This document shows positions 33,834 through 42,638 of a stretch of 64,000 bases of DNA, piece after piece. The translations under genes and the position numbers were made by a program. Position 1 is the stretch's first letter; each line of letters opens with the position of its first letter. This DNA comes from Ramlibacter monticola. GTDB taxonomy: Bacteria > Pseudomonadota > Gammaproteobacteria > Burkholderiales > Burkholderiaceae_C. The notes beneath the pieces were generated by a model, which was given only the letters and a program-made list of their open reading frames with translations, did not search any database and had not been told where the DNA came from. The DNA is taken from contig NZ_JAEQNE010000001.1 in assembly GCF_016722785.1 (NCBI RefSeq), positions 806,001-870,000 on the forward strand, given 5' to 3'.

Positions 33834-35756
33834 TCACGAACTCTTGCGCACGCGCAGGTACCACTCGCAGAGCAGGCGCACCTGCCGCTTCGTGTAGCCC
33901 TTGTCGACCATGCGGTCCACGAAGTCCTCGTGCTTCTTGGCCTCGTCGGCCGAAGCCTTGGCGTTGAAGCTGATGACCGGCAGCAGCTCCTCGGTGTTCG
34001 AGAACATCTTCTTCTCGATCACCGTGCGCAGCTTCTCGTAGCTGGTCCACACCGGGTTCTTGCCCGCGTTGTTGGCCCGTGCCCGCAGCACGAAGTTGAC
34101 GATCTCGTTGCGGAAGTCCTTCGGGTTGGACAGGCCGGCCGGCTTCTCGATCTTCTCGAGTTCGGCGTTCAGCGCCGCGCGGTCGAAGATCTCGCCGGTG
34201 TCCGTGTCGCGGAACTCCTGGTCCTGGATCCAGAAGTCGGCGTACGTGACGTAGCGGTCGAAGATGTTCTGGCCGTACTCGGAGTAGGACTCCAGGTAGG
34301 CCGTCTGGATCTCCTTGCCGATGAACTCCGCGTAGCGGGTGGCCAGGTGCTCCTTGATGTACGAGAGGTACTTCTGCTCCGTCTCGGCCGGGAACTGCTC
34401 GCGCTCGATCTGCTGTTCCAGCACGTACATCAGGTGCACCGGGTTGGCCGCCACCTCGTTCGAGTCGAAGTTGAAGACCTTCGACACGATCTTGAACGAG
34501 AAGCGCGTGGAGATGCCCGTCATGCCTTCGTCCACGCCGGCGTAGTCGCGGTACTCCTGGTAGCTCTTGGCCTTGGGGTCGGTGTCCTTCAGGTTCTCGC
34601 CGTCGTAGATCAGCATCTTGGAGTAGATGCTGGAGTTCTCGGGCTCCTTCAGGCGCGTCAGCACGGCGAACTGCGCCATCATCTTCAGCGTGCCGGGGGC
34701 GCACACGGCCTCCTGCAGCGAGGAGTTCAGGATCAGCTTCTCGTAGATCTTGACTTCCTCGGTGACGCGCAGGCAGTACGGCACCTTGACCACGTAGATC
34801 CGGTCGAGGAAGGCCTCGTTGTTCTTGTTGTTCTTGAACGCCTTCCACTCGCTCTCGTTCGAGTGGGCCATCACGATGCCGTCGAACGGGATCGCGCCGA
34901 AGCCTTCCGTGCCCTTGAAGTTGCCTTCCTGGGTGGCGGTCAGCAGCGGGTGCAGCACCTTGATCGGCGCCTTGAACATCTCCACGAATTCCAGCAGGCC
35001 CTGGTTGGCCAGGCACAGGCCGCCGGAGTAGCTGTAGGCGTCCGGGTCGTCCTGGGCGAAGGATTCGAGCTTGCGGATGTCGACCTTGCCGACCAGCGAG
35101 GAGATGTCCTGGTTGTTCTCGTCGCCGGGTTCGGTCTTGGCGACGCCGATCTGCTTCAGGATCGACGGGTAGCGCTTGACGACCTTGAACTTGCGGATGT
35201 CGCCGCCGTATTCCTCCAGGCGCTTGACCGCCCAGGGCGACATGATCTTCTGCGTGTAGCGCCGCGGGATGTTGAACTGCTGCTCCAGCAGCGGCCCGTC
35301 TTCCTCGTTGCTGAAGAGGCCCAGCGGGGACTCGTTCACCGGCGAACCCTTCAGGCAGTAGAAGGGCACCTGCTCCATCAGCTGCTTGAGGCGTTCCGCG
35401 ATCGAGGACTTGCCGCCGCCCACCGGACCGAGCAGATACAGGATCTGCTTCTTCTCTTCCAGGCCCTGCGCGGCATGGCGGAAGTGCGAGACCACCTGTT
35501 CGATCGGCTCTTCCAGTCCGTAGAAGTCCTTGAACGCGGGATAGACCCGGATGATCTTGTTGCCGAAGATGCGCGACAGCCGCGGGTCGTGCCGGGTGTC
35601 CACCATTTCCGGTTCGCCGATCGCGGCCAGCATGCGCTCTGCGGCCGTCGCATACGTGAGCGGCTCCCTCTTGCAGAGATCGAGGAATTCCTCGATCGAC
35701 AATTCTTCCTCGCGCTTCTGTTCGTAGCGGGTGAGGAAATTGCGGACGACGTCCAT
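33834..35756 (-). CDS. prkA: PrkA serine protein kinase (AAA+/PrkA)
   Basis: A 640-residue PrkA/YeaG protein. The N-terminal AAA+ part has a Walker A motif in LYLLGPVGGGKSS (about residues 98-110) and QNISSL-like lid segments; the C-terminal PrkA kinase-like domain includes WKAFKNNKNNEAFLDRIYVV and TGISTRFSFKI. Length equals the usual 640. The ATG at 35754-35756 is preceded by GAAGGAGG; the upstream in-frame extension has no conserved sequence. First gene of the prkA-yeaH-spoVR module, an AAA+ kinase system linked to stationary-phase and nutrient stress; substrates in this organism are unknown. Confidence 0.95.
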   Translation of the reverse strand: MDVVRNFLTRYEQKREEELSIEEFLDLCKREPLTYATAAERMLAAIGEPEMVDTRHDPRLSRIFGNKIIRVYPAFKDFYGLEEPIEQVVSHFRHAAQGLEEKKQILYLLGPVGGGKSSIAERLKQLMEQVPFYCLKGSPVNESPLGLFSNEEDGPLLEQQFNIPRRYTQKIMSPWAVKRLEEYGGDIRKFKVVKRYPSILKQIGVAKTEPGDENNQDISSLVGKVDIRKLESFAQDDPDAYSYSGGLCLANQGLLEFVEMFKAPIKVLHPLLTATQEGNFKGTEGFGAIPFDGIVMAHSNESEWKAFKNNKNNEAFLDRIYVVKVPYCLRVTEEVKIYEKLILNSSLQEAVCAPGTLKMMAQFAVLTRLKEPENSSIYSKMLIYDGENLKDTDPKAKSYQEYRDYAGVDEGMTGISTRFSFKIVSKVFNFDSNEVAANPVHLMYVLEQQIEREQFPAETEQKYLSYIKEHLATRYAEFIGKEIQTAYLESYSEYGQNIFDRYVTYADFWIQDQEFRDTDTGEIFDRAALNAELEKIEKPAGLSNPKDFRNEIVNFVLRARANNAGKNPVWTSYEKLRTVIEKKMFSNTEELLPVISFNAKASADEAKKHEDFVDRMVDKGYTKRQVRLLCEWYLRVRKSS

Positions 35757-36086
35757 GAAGCCTCCTTCGTTAGCGGACTGCAGCGTCAATCGCTCGGTGC
35801 GGTGATCACTGTACTCCAGAGCCTCGGGCAACAAAGATTCCGCCCTGTAGGCCAAACCCCGACTTCACTGTAGGTGAACGGTAGATAAAAACAAGGGGCG
35901 GAACCGCTAGGGAACACCATGAGCGGCGTGTAAACCACAGTCCCCGTTCGGCCCTTTCGGGGCGGGGTCTTGCGGCCTGCATCGCACACATGCTCCATGT
36001 AGTCCTCAATGCAAGTCGCGGGCCCGCCGTTGACGCCATGCGTCGACCCGCAGTCTTGATCCTGCGCAAGATTCTGCGGCCGCGCG
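35757..36086. other. Non-coding spacer between prkA and the nag operon
   Basis: About 330 bases. The left part must hold the prkA promoter (minus strand), but I found neither a clear sigma-70 nor a -24/-12 sigma-54 element. A GC-rich stem (CCCCG...CGGGG, 35942-35967) and CCGCT-13-AGCGG (about 35908-35930), followed on the minus strand by a TTGTTTTTATC run, could be the end of the nag transcript. Small open frames crossing the region look fortuitous. Confidence 0.6.
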
Positions 36087-37106
36087 TCAGCTTGTCTTCG
36101 TGACCTTCTGCAGGTGCGGCGGGCGGTCGGGATCGTTGCCGCGGGCCCGGGCCAGGGCTTCGACCATGGGATAGAAGCTCTGGATCGCGCAGACGGGATC
36201 GAGCTCCGGAACGCTGCTTTCCACCAGGGGCAGGTTCGCATCGGGTGTCCCCGATGGTGCGGCGAGCAGCACGCGTGCACCACGGGCGCGCATCGCCTGC
36301 GCCAGTTCGAGCAGCCCGGCCTGCGCGGGCCCGCGGGGGGCGAACACGAGCAGGGGATACCCCTCCTCGATCAGGCGCATCGGGCCGTGCTGCACTTCGG
36401 CGCCGGAGAAGGCCTCGGCCTGGATGCCGCAGGTCTCCTTGAACTTCAGGGCCGCTTCCAGCGCCACCGGCAGGCCCAGGCCGCGGCCGATCACGAACAG
36501 GCGGTCGGCCTCGCGCAGCGCATCCAGCGCCGGCGACCAGTCCGCCTGGCTCGCGCGCTCCAGGGCCTGCGGCAGCTGCCGCAGGGCCGAGGCCAGTGTC
36601 GCATCATCCTGCCAGGCCGTCACCAGCCGCGCGCCGGACACCAGCTGCGCGATGAAGCTCTTGGTCGCGGCGACGCTCTGTTCCTGGCCCGCGTGCAGCG
36701 GGAACAGCCATTCGGCGGCGCGCCCCAGCGGCGAGTCGGGGACGTTGACGAAGGCGCAGGTGATGGCGTCGCACTGGCGGAAATACTGCGTCGGCCCCAC
36801 GAGGTCGGGGCTCTGCCCCGATTGCGAGAAGGCGAAGGAGGCCAGGCCCTGGCAGCGGATCTCCGACTGGTACAGCGTGATCAGGGACATCGGCATCGAC
36901 GTGACCAGCCGGCCCAGCCGGGCCATCACCAGGTAGGCGGCGTAGTGGGCCGCGTGATCCGAGCTGCCGCGGGCGATCGTCAGCAGCGCCGTCGGCGGCT
37001 GCTGCCGCAGGCGCTCGCCGAACGCGCGCCAGCGCTCGCCGTCTTCGCGCAACTGGCGCGCGACGGCCTCGGGCGCCTCGCGCGCCTCATCCAGCATGCG
37101 GGACAT
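36087..37106 (-). CDS. SIS-domain amino-sugar isomerase/deaminase (NagB-II type)
   Basis: A 339-residue protein with two sugar-isomerase domains, like the isomerase half of GlmS without the glutaminase part. Motifs: TIARGSSDHAAHYAAYL, FSQSGQSPDL (phosphosugar-binding Ser cluster), EQSVAATKSFIAQL, FVIGRGLGLPVALEAALKFKETCG, EVQHGPMRLI. Such NagB-II proteins deaminate glucosamine-6-phosphate to fructose-6-phosphate. Its start lies 20 bases inside the 3' end of nagA, and it follows nagA and a sugar kinase, which together make a short amino-sugar degradation operon. No transporter or regulator gene for it is in view. Confidence 0.88.
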   Translation of the reverse strand: MSRMLDEAREAPEAVARQLREDGERWRAFGERLRQQPPTALLTIARGSSDHAAHYAAYLVMARLGRLVTSMPMSLITLYQSEIRCQGLASFAFSQSGQSPDLVGPTQYFRQCDAITCAFVNVPDSPLGRAAEWLFPLHAGQEQSVAATKSFIAQLVSGARLVTAWQDDATLASALRQLPQALERASQADWSPALDALREADRLFVIGRGLGLPVALEAALKFKETCGIQAEAFSGAEVQHGPMRLIEEGYPLLVFAPRGPAQAGLLELAQAMRARGARVLLAAPSGTPDANLPLVESSVPELDPVCAIQSFYPMVEALARARGNDPDRPPHLQKVTKTS

Positions 37107-38220
37107 CGATGGAACCTCCTTCGACGAAGACCTCCTGCACGCGCAGCTCGCGATCGAGCACCACCACGTCGGCCCAGGCGCCGCGCTCCAGCCGGCCGCG
37201 GTCGGCCAGGCCCATGAAGTCGGCCGCGTGGGTGGCCAGCCGACGGGCGGCGTCCTCCAGTGGCACGCCGACCCCCTCGACCAGGTTGCGCAGCGCGCGG
37301 TCCATGGTCAGGGTGGAGCCGGCCAGCGTGCCGTCGGCGAGCCGCACGCCGCCCAGGCACTTGGTGACGGGCTGGCGACCGAGCTTGTACTCGCCGTCGG
37401 GCATGCCGGTCGCCGCGGTCGAATCGGTGACGCAGTAGAGGCCGGGAATGCAGCGCAGCGCCGCGCGGATCGCGCCGGGGTGCACGTGCAGCAGGTCGGG
37501 AATGATCTCGGCGAAACGCGCATGCGCCAGCGCCGCGCCCACCATGCCCGGCATGCGGTGGTGCAGCGGCGTCATCGCGTTGAACAGGTGCGTGAAGCCC
37601 AGTGCCCCGCGCTCCAGGGCCTGCACCCCGTCCTCGTAGCTGCCCAGCGTGTGGCCCACCTGCACCCGGAAGCCGGCGGCGACCAGCTGGACGATCGCTT
37701 CCATGTTGCCGGGCACTTCGGGAGCGAGAGTCAGCAGGCGGATGGGGGCCAGCGCATCGAGCTCGCGCAGTTCGGCCAGCGAGACGGGGCGGGCGAAATC
37801 GGGCTGCGCGCCCAGCTTGCCCTTGTTGATGTACGGGCCTTCCAGGTGCATGCCGAGCACCCGGGCCGCGCCGGGCGCGCCCGCGCGGCACAGCTCGCCG
37901 ATGGGCGCGAGCGAGGCGCGCAGGTCTTCCATCGGGGCCGTCATCGTGGTGGCCAGCAAGGCGGTGGTGCCGTGTTGCGCGTGCCTGCGCGCGACCTGCA
38001 GGGCGGCGTCGCCGCCTTCCATGATGTCGCGGCCGGCGCCGCCGTGCACGTGCAGGTCGATGAAGCCGGGCAGCAGGAAGGGGCCGCTGCCGTCGCGGAC
38101 GCGGTCCGCCGGCACCGACGAGCCCTCGACCGCTTCGATGCGGCCGTCGCCGCCCAGGCGGAGGGCGCCATCGAGCGCCCCGGAAGGCGTCAGGATGCGG
38201 CCCTTCACCGTGCGCGTCAC
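37087..38220 (-). CDS. nagA: N-acetylglucosamine-6-phosphate deacetylase
   Basis: A 377-residue amidohydrolase. Metal-site motifs: GFIDLHVHGG (HxH), HLEGPYINKGKLG, VGHTLGSYEDG, GFTHLFNAMTPLHHR, CVTDSTAATGMPDGEY. It removes acetate from GlcNAc-6-phosphate to give glucosamine-6-phosphate for the downstream deaminase. The start is GTG (38218-38220); it is supported by the GTGA overlap with the stop of the kinase gene, and the longer upstream reading is out of context. The released acetate could be reactivated by AckA-Pta encoded elsewhere in this window. Confidence 0.92.
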   Translation of the reverse strand: MTRTVKGRILTPSGALDGALRLGGDGRIEAVEGSSVPADRVRDGSGPFLLPGFIDLHVHGGAGRDIMEGGDAALQVARRHAQHGTTALLATTMTAPMEDLRASLAPIGELCRAGAPGAARVLGMHLEGPYINKGKLGAQPDFARPVSLAELRELDALAPIRLLTLAPEVPGNMEAIVQLVAAGFRVQVGHTLGSYEDGVQALERGALGFTHLFNAMTPLHHRMPGMVGAALAHARFAEIIPDLLHVHPGAIRAALRCIPGLYCVTDSTAATGMPDGEYKLGRQPVTKCLGGVRLADGTLAGSTLTMDRALRNLVEGVGVPLEDAARRLATHAADFMGLADRGRLERGAWADVVVLDRELRVQEVFVEGGSIDVPHAG

Positions 38221-39104
38221 AGGGTCTCTTCCGCTTGTTCTTCCAGCAGGCGGCGGGCGAGCGCCAGTGCCCCTTCGGCCGCGCCGGCCTTGGCCGGCAC
38301 GAGGCGGCTGCGCAGTGCCGGCCGCATGCGGGGGGCCAGCCGCTCGCCGATGCTGCCGGCCAGCACCACCGGCAGGCGGCCGCGCGGGTCCACGGCGAGG
38401 ACCAGGTCCTCGAGCGCGGTGGTCGCATCCTGCAGCAGGCGGGCCGCGACCGGGTCGCTGCCCTCGCACTCGAACACGGCGCGCGCGAGCTGCGCGAATT
38501 CGAACTGCCCGGACTGCTGGCACCAGTCCTGCAGCGATTCCCGTTCGTCGCCGCAGTGCATCCAGACCCGGCGCGCCAGCGGGCTGGGGTTGACCCGGCC
38601 GTCGAAGGCGGCGAGCCCGTGCCGCACCGCCTGCAGGCCCAGCCAGCCGCCACTGCCTTCATCGTCCACGCGGAACCCCCATCCGCCGACTGTAGCGCGG
38701 CTGCCGTCGGCACGGAGCGCTTCGGCGATGCTGCCGGTGCCCGCGATCACGATCGCGCCGGGCTGCCCGCCATGGGCGCCGAGCAGCATGGTGAAGGAGT
38801 CGGTCTCGGCCTCCAGCCGGGCGAAGCCGGGGTCGCTCGCCAGGAAGGCCTCGCGCCAGGGCCCGTGGCTCACGCCCGACAGCCCGGCCGCGAGGGCGCA
38901 GCGCTTCCAGGTGGGGATGGGCAGGCCCGCGGCTTCGAAAGCACGACGGGCCGCGGCCTGGACGTTCTCCCAGGCCTGCGGCACGCCCTGCCCGAGGGCC
39001 GAGGGGCCCGCGGTTCCGGTGCCTACCGTCTCGCCATGAACCCGCTGGACCAGGGCCCGGGTGCCGCTGCCTCCACCGTCGATGCCGATCAGGTAGTCCA
39101 CCAT
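38217..39104 (-). CDS. BadF/BadG-type amino-sugar kinase
   Basis: A 295-residue ASKHA-fold kinase. Phosphate-1 motif GIDGGGSGTRALV at the N-terminus, then VIAGTGSIAEAL and GGWGFRVDDEGSGGWLG, the last being typical of N-acetylglucosamine/glucosamine kinases of the BadF group; late VVLAGSIGERLAP is the adenosine motif. It heads the operon with nagA and the SIS-type deaminase, so it most likely phosphorylates GlcNAc or glucosamine in the cytoplasm. The benzoyl-CoA reductase activators of the same superfamily carry iron-sulfur Cys residues not seen here. Confidence 0.88.
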   Translation of the reverse strand: MVDYLIGIDGGGSGTRALVQRVHGETVGTGTAGPSALGQGVPQAWENVQAAARRAFEAAGLPIPTWKRCALAAGLSGVSHGPWREAFLASDPGFARLEAETDSFTMLLGAHGGQPGAIVIAGTGSIAEALRADGSRATVGGWGFRVDDEGSGGWLGLQAVRHGLAAFDGRVNPSPLARRVWMHCGDERESLQDWCQQSGQFEFAQLARAVFECEGSDPVAARLLQDATTALEDLVLAVDPRGRLPVVLAGSIGERLAPRMRPALRSRLVPAKAGAAEGALALARRLLEEQAEETL

Positions 39105-39245
39105 CGAATAAGGTCCCCTCCCTCCACTGGCTACTGGCTGTTCTCCTTACGTTAGAAGGGGAATGGGCAGGCGAGTTGCAGCTCAGCGGAGTGGGCGTTC
39201 GCGCCGTGCGCGCGTCGGAGGCGACGGACGAGCCGTCGCTAAGCT

Positions 39246-39860
39246 ATGCGCATGCCCGCGCCGCTCGTCTTCCATTTCGATTTCATCTCGCCCTACGGGT
39301 ATTTCGCCAGCCTGCGCGTCGAAGAGCTGGCGGCACGGCACGACCGGACCGTGGACTGGCGGCCCATGCTGCTGGGCGTGAGCGTGCTCAAGGTGATGGG
39401 ACTCAAGCCGCTGCTCGACACCCCGCTGAAGGGCGACTACATCCGGCACGACGTGCGGCGGCACGCCCGGCGCCACGGCCTGCAGCTGGGTCGCGACCTG
39501 GAGGCGCCAGTGGGCAGCCCGCTGCCGGCCGCGCGCGCCTTCTGCTGGGTCCGGCAGCACCGTCCCGCGCTGCAGGGTCCGGTCGCGCATGCGCTGTACC
39601 ACGCCTACTGGGCCGAGGGCCGGGACCTTTCCACCCCCGAGGCGCTCGCGGGGATCGCGCTGCCGCAGGACCTGGATCCGGCCGAGCTCGCCGGCGCGGC
39701 GGCGGGCGAAGAGGCCGCGGCGCTGCTGCGCGAGATGGTGGCGGCCTCGCTCGCCGCCGGCGTATTCGGCTCGCCTACCCTCGTGGTCGACGGCGAGCCG
39801 TTCTGGGGCGCGGACCGGCTGGCCGACGTGGACGAGTGGTTGCGCTGCGGCGGCTGGTGA
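39246..39860 (+). CDS. 2-hydroxychromene-2-carboxylate isomerase-like (DsbA fold, GST-kappa group)
   Basis: A 204-residue thioredoxin-fold protein. FHFDFISPYGYFA carries the Ser (about residue 15) that replaces Cys in HCCA isomerases; FGSPTLVVDGEPFWGADRL is the usual C-terminal block. The family includes NahD of naphthalene degradation and GST kappa; many members act with glutathione on aromatic or acyl compounds. No naphthalene genes are nearby, so the substrate is open. Converges on the acyl-CoA synthetase gene, with stop codons abutting. A small stem (GCGACGG-5-CCGTCGC, 39221-39239) precedes the start. Confidence 0.85.
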   Translation: MRMPAPLVFHFDFISPYGYFASLRVEELAARHDRTVDWRPMLLGVSVLKVMGLKPLLDTPLKGDYIRHDVRRHARRHGLQLGRDLEAPVGSPLPAARAFCWVRQHRPALQGPVAHALYHAYWAEGRDLSTPEALAGIALPQDLDPAELAGAAAGEEAAALLREMVAASLAAGVFGSPTLVVDGEPFWGADRLADVDEWLRCGGW

Positions 39861-41675
39861 TCAGCCGGCGAAACGGAATCGCGTCTCCACCGCGATCGCG
39901 CCGAGCGCGTCGCGCAGGCGCTGCTCCAGTTGCGGATCGGCCGCGCCCGGGACGGTCGCATCGGCCACATAGCCGCCGCCCTTCTCCGCGACCGTGAGCT
40001 CCAGTGCGACGCCCGGTGCGGCCGCCGCGAACAGCTCGCGCAGCTTCAGCTCGATGGCGCGGGCCCGCAGGGCCGGCTTGTAGACCTTGCCGACGGCCGT
40101 GGTGGGCAGCGTATCCAGCACGACCACCCGCCGGGGAACCGCCGGGCGCTCGTAGACCTGGGGCGCGACTTCGCCGAGCAGCGCTTCCGCCGCCAGTTGC
40201 GTTCCCGGCTTGAGCGTGACGAAGGCGGCCGGCACTTCGCCCGCGTGCGCGTCGGGCTCGCCCACCACGGCGCACATCGCCACCGCCGGGTGCGCGAGGA
40301 AGGCGTCCTCCACCAGGCCGGGGTCGATGTTGTGCGAGCCGCGGATGATCACGTCCTTGGCGCGCCCGGTGACATGCACGTACCCCTGCGCGTCGAGGTG
40401 GCCCAGGTCGCCGGAGACGAGCCAGCCCTGCTCGAACAGGCCCGCGTCGCGGGCGGGGTCGGTGTAGCCGGGGCTCACGTGCGGCCCGCGCAGCACCACG
40501 ATGCCCGTTTCGCCGACGCCGAAGGGCTGCCCGGTGCGCAGGCTGTCGCGCCAGGGCACGACGCGCACGTCGCTGTAGGGCAGCCGCAGGCCGGCGGAGC
40601 CCGGCACGCGCGGCCCGTGGAAGGGCTCGATCGAGACCAGCCCGGCGCATTCGGTCATGCCGAGGATGTTGCGCACCGGAATGCCCGGGCCGTGCTCGAA
40701 ACGCTGCGCCAGCTCGGTGGGCAGCGGCGAGCCGCCCGTGTACGCCACCCGCACGCGGGAGATGTCGGCGTCGACGGGCAGGTTGCACAGGTTGGCCAGG
40801 ATGGTCGGCACGCAGGCGAGCGCCGTCACCCGCTCGCGTTCGCAGAACTTCCAGTAGTTGCGCAGCAAGCCCGCATTGCGCATGCCGGTGACGGTCGGCA
40901 GCACCTGCGTGGCGCCGATGGCCAGCAAGGCCAGCCCGTAGACGAAGGCGCCGGCGACGTGGAACAGCGGGAAGCCGTTGATCTCCACCGTGTGCTCGTC
41001 GAAGCCGTAGAAGCGGTGGGCGAACCAGGAGGTGTGCGCCTCGTTGCCGTGCGTGTGCTGCACGAGCTTGGGCGCCCCGGTGGTGCCGCCGGTGTGGAAC
41101 AGGGCCGCGATGCGCTCCGGCGCCAGCTGCGGATCGAAGGCGAGCGTGTCCGGTTCGGCCGCGAGCGCGGCCTCGAAGCCGTCGCCGATGCGCAGGACCG
41201 TGCGGCGTTCCAGCCCGGGGACGCGCTGCACGGCGGACCAGAGGTCGAGGTCCGGATGCGGACCCAGCGCCACCACCACCTTGGCGCCGCTCGCGTCGAG
41301 CAGCGCCGCGATGTGCTCCGGCTGCAGCATGAAGTTGATCGGACAGGCGCGGCCGGCGAGCTGGGCGCCCCACAGCGCGCAGTGGGTGGCCGGGATGTTG
41401 GGCGCGAGGATCGCGACCGCGTCCCGCGGGCCGACGCCGAGCCGGCGGAACAGGTTGGCGGCGCGGTGGATGTTCGCCAGCAGTTCCGCGTAGGACATGC
41501 GCACGGGCGCGGTCGCGAGCTCGCCGTCCGGCAGGAAGGTCAAGGCGGTGCGGCCGGCGAACTGCCGCGCCGCGCGGGCGATCAGGCCGTAGGTCGTGCG
41601 CGCCGGAATCGCCTCCTCGTAAGGCGTGCGCTCGAGCGCCTCGATGTCCGCGAGCCCGCGGAAGAATGCGCTCAC
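39861..41675 (-). CDS. Acyl-CoA synthetase (AMP-binding family)
   Basis: A 604-residue adenylate-forming enzyme. ATP-binding loop HTGGTTGAPK (about 194-203), LGMTECAG, the hinge segment WLVSGDLGHLDAQGYVHVTGRAKDVIIRG, and the catalytic Lys in TAVGKVYKPAL near the C-terminus. It activates a carboxylic acid to its CoA thioester; the exact acid is unknown. The start is GTG (41673-41675), because it overlaps the stop of the amidohydrolase gene (GTGA) and begins the conserved region; longer readings have no homology. Paired with an amidohydrolase and divergent from the ferulate operon, so an aromatic or ring-derived acid is likely. Confidence 0.88.
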   Translation of the reverse strand: MSAFFRGLADIEALERTPYEEAIPARTTYGLIARAARQFAGRTALTFLPDGELATAPVRMSYAELLANIHRAANLFRRLGVGPRDAVAILAPNIPATHCALWGAQLAGRACPINFMLQPEHIAALLDASGAKVVVALGPHPDLDLWSAVQRVPGLERRTVLRIGDGFEAALAAEPDTLAFDPQLAPERIAALFHTGGTTGAPKLVQHTHGNEAHTSWFAHRFYGFDEHTVEINGFPLFHVAGAFVYGLALLAIGATQVLPTVTGMRNAGLLRNYWKFCERERVTALACVPTILANLCNLPVDADISRVRVAYTGGSPLPTELAQRFEHGPGIPVRNILGMTECAGLVSIEPFHGPRVPGSAGLRLPYSDVRVVPWRDSLRTGQPFGVGETGIVVLRGPHVSPGYTDPARDAGLFEQGWLVSGDLGHLDAQGYVHVTGRAKDVIIRGSHNIDPGLVEDAFLAHPAVAMCAVVGEPDAHAGEVPAAFVTLKPGTQLAAEALLGEVAPQVYERPAVPRRVVVLDTLPTTAVGKVYKPALRARAIELKLRELFAAAAPGVALELTVAEKGGGYVADATVPGAADPQLEQRLRDALGAIAVETRFRFAG

Positions 41676-42535
41676 GCCAGCCCCAGCAGCCGGACGGCGT
41701 TGCCCTTCAGGATGCCGGGCATCACCTCCGGCTTGAAGCCCGCCTCCTCGAAGTCCCTCATCCAGCGTTCGGGCGTGATCAGGGGGTAGTCGCTGCCGAA
41801 CAGGATGCGGTCCTTCAGCAGGGTGTTGGCGTACTGCACGAGCTGCTTCGGGAAGTACTTCGGGCTCCAGCCGGAGAGGTCGATCCACACGTTGGGCTTG
41901 TGCGTGGCCACCGAGAGCGCCTCGTCCTGCCAGGGAAAGCTGGGGTGTGCCATCACGATCTGCATGTCCGGGAAGGAGATCGCGACGTCGTCCAGGTGCA
42001 TCGGGTTGCTGTATTCGAGCCGCAGGCCGCCGCCGCAGCGCATGCCCGAACCGATGCCGCTGTGGCCGGTGTGGAAGATGACCGGCATCCGGTGCGCGTC
42101 GATCACCTCGTACAAGGGCCAGGCCATCTTGTCGTACGGATGGAAGCCCTGCACCGTCGGGTGGAACTTGAAGCCCTTGATGCCTTCCTCCCTGATCAGG
42201 CGCTCGGCCTCGCGCGCGCCCATCTTCCCCTTGTGCGGGTCGATGCTGGCGAAGGCCATCATCATGTCGGCGTTCTCGCGCGCGGCCTGCGCGATCTCCT
42301 CGTTGGGGATGCGGCGGCGGCCGAGGTTGGACTCGCTGTCCACCGTGAACATCACGAGCCCGATCCGGTGCTCGCGGTAGTACGCGACGGTCTCGGCGAT
42401 CGTCGGCCGGCGATCGGACTTGAAGTACTTGTCGGCGGCGCGGTCGTACTCCTCCCCGTAGTTGTCGAAGGGGTTCCAGCAGCTGACTTCGGCGTGGGTG
42501 TGGACGTCGATGGCGATGAGGTTGGCGTGGTCCAT
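41672..42535 (-). CDS. Amidohydrolase-fold protein (COG2159)
   Basis: A 287-residue metal-dependent hydrolase/decarboxylase of the ACMSD/LigW-type superfamily. Visible metal-site features: AIDVHTHAEV (HxH), KGFKFHPTVQGFHPYD, VIFHTGHSG, MAHPSFPWQDEAL and the Asp of LFGSDYPLITPERW. Members decarboxylate or hydrate aromatic and ring-cleavage products, which fits its pairing with the CoA ligase gene and its divergence from the ferulate operon, but no specific reaction can be assigned. ATG at 42533-42535; a much longer reading overlaps the divergent crotonase gene. Confidence 0.88.
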   Translation of the reverse strand: MDHANLIAIDVHTHAEVSCWNPFDNYGEEYDRAADKYFKSDRRPTIAETVAYYREHRIGLVMFTVDSESNLGRRRIPNEEIAQAARENADMMMAFASIDPHKGKMGAREAERLIREEGIKGFKFHPTVQGFHPYDKMAWPLYEVIDAHRMPVIFHTGHSGIGSGMRCGGGLRLEYSNPMHLDDVAISFPDMQIVMAHPSFPWQDEALSVATHKPNVWIDLSGWSPKYFPKQLVQYANTLLKDRILFGSDYPLITPERWMRDFEEAGFKPEVMPGILKGNAVRLLGLA

Positions 42536-42587
42536 GGCGAGCGACCTTTTTGGGAAGTCCCTAGGGTAAGTCCCGAGCGTCCGGATG

Positions 42588-42617
42588 TTGATGATCGTTA
42601 TCCCGCATAACCATAAT
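42588..42617 (+). promoter_or_regulatory. Candidate promoter of the crotonase-fcs operon
   Basis: TTGATG (42588-42593), 18-base spacer, CATAAT (42612-42617), followed 21 bases later by the crotonase ATG. It lies in the 103-base space shared with the divergent amidohydrolase gene and is a natural place for the MarR regulator encoded at the end of the operon. Confidence 0.5.
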
Positions 42618-42638
42618 CCGGCCACTCGCTCCAACGCC

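Noticed and set aside
35757-35870. Sigma-54 promoter for prkA-yeaH-spoVR
   Set aside because: Expected from E. coli yeaGH regulation, but no GG-N10-GC element with good flanks was found on the minus strand.
32391-35873. Plus-strand open frame of about 1160 codons opposite yeaH and prkA
   Set aside because: Composition artefact; the minus strand encodes highly conserved PrkA and YeaH proteins across the same bases.
35786-36283. Minus-strand open frame of 165 codons between the nag operon and prkA
   Set aside because: Overlaps the 3' end of the SIS-domain gene, lacks a ribosome-binding site and shows no family motif, so the region is described as non-coding.
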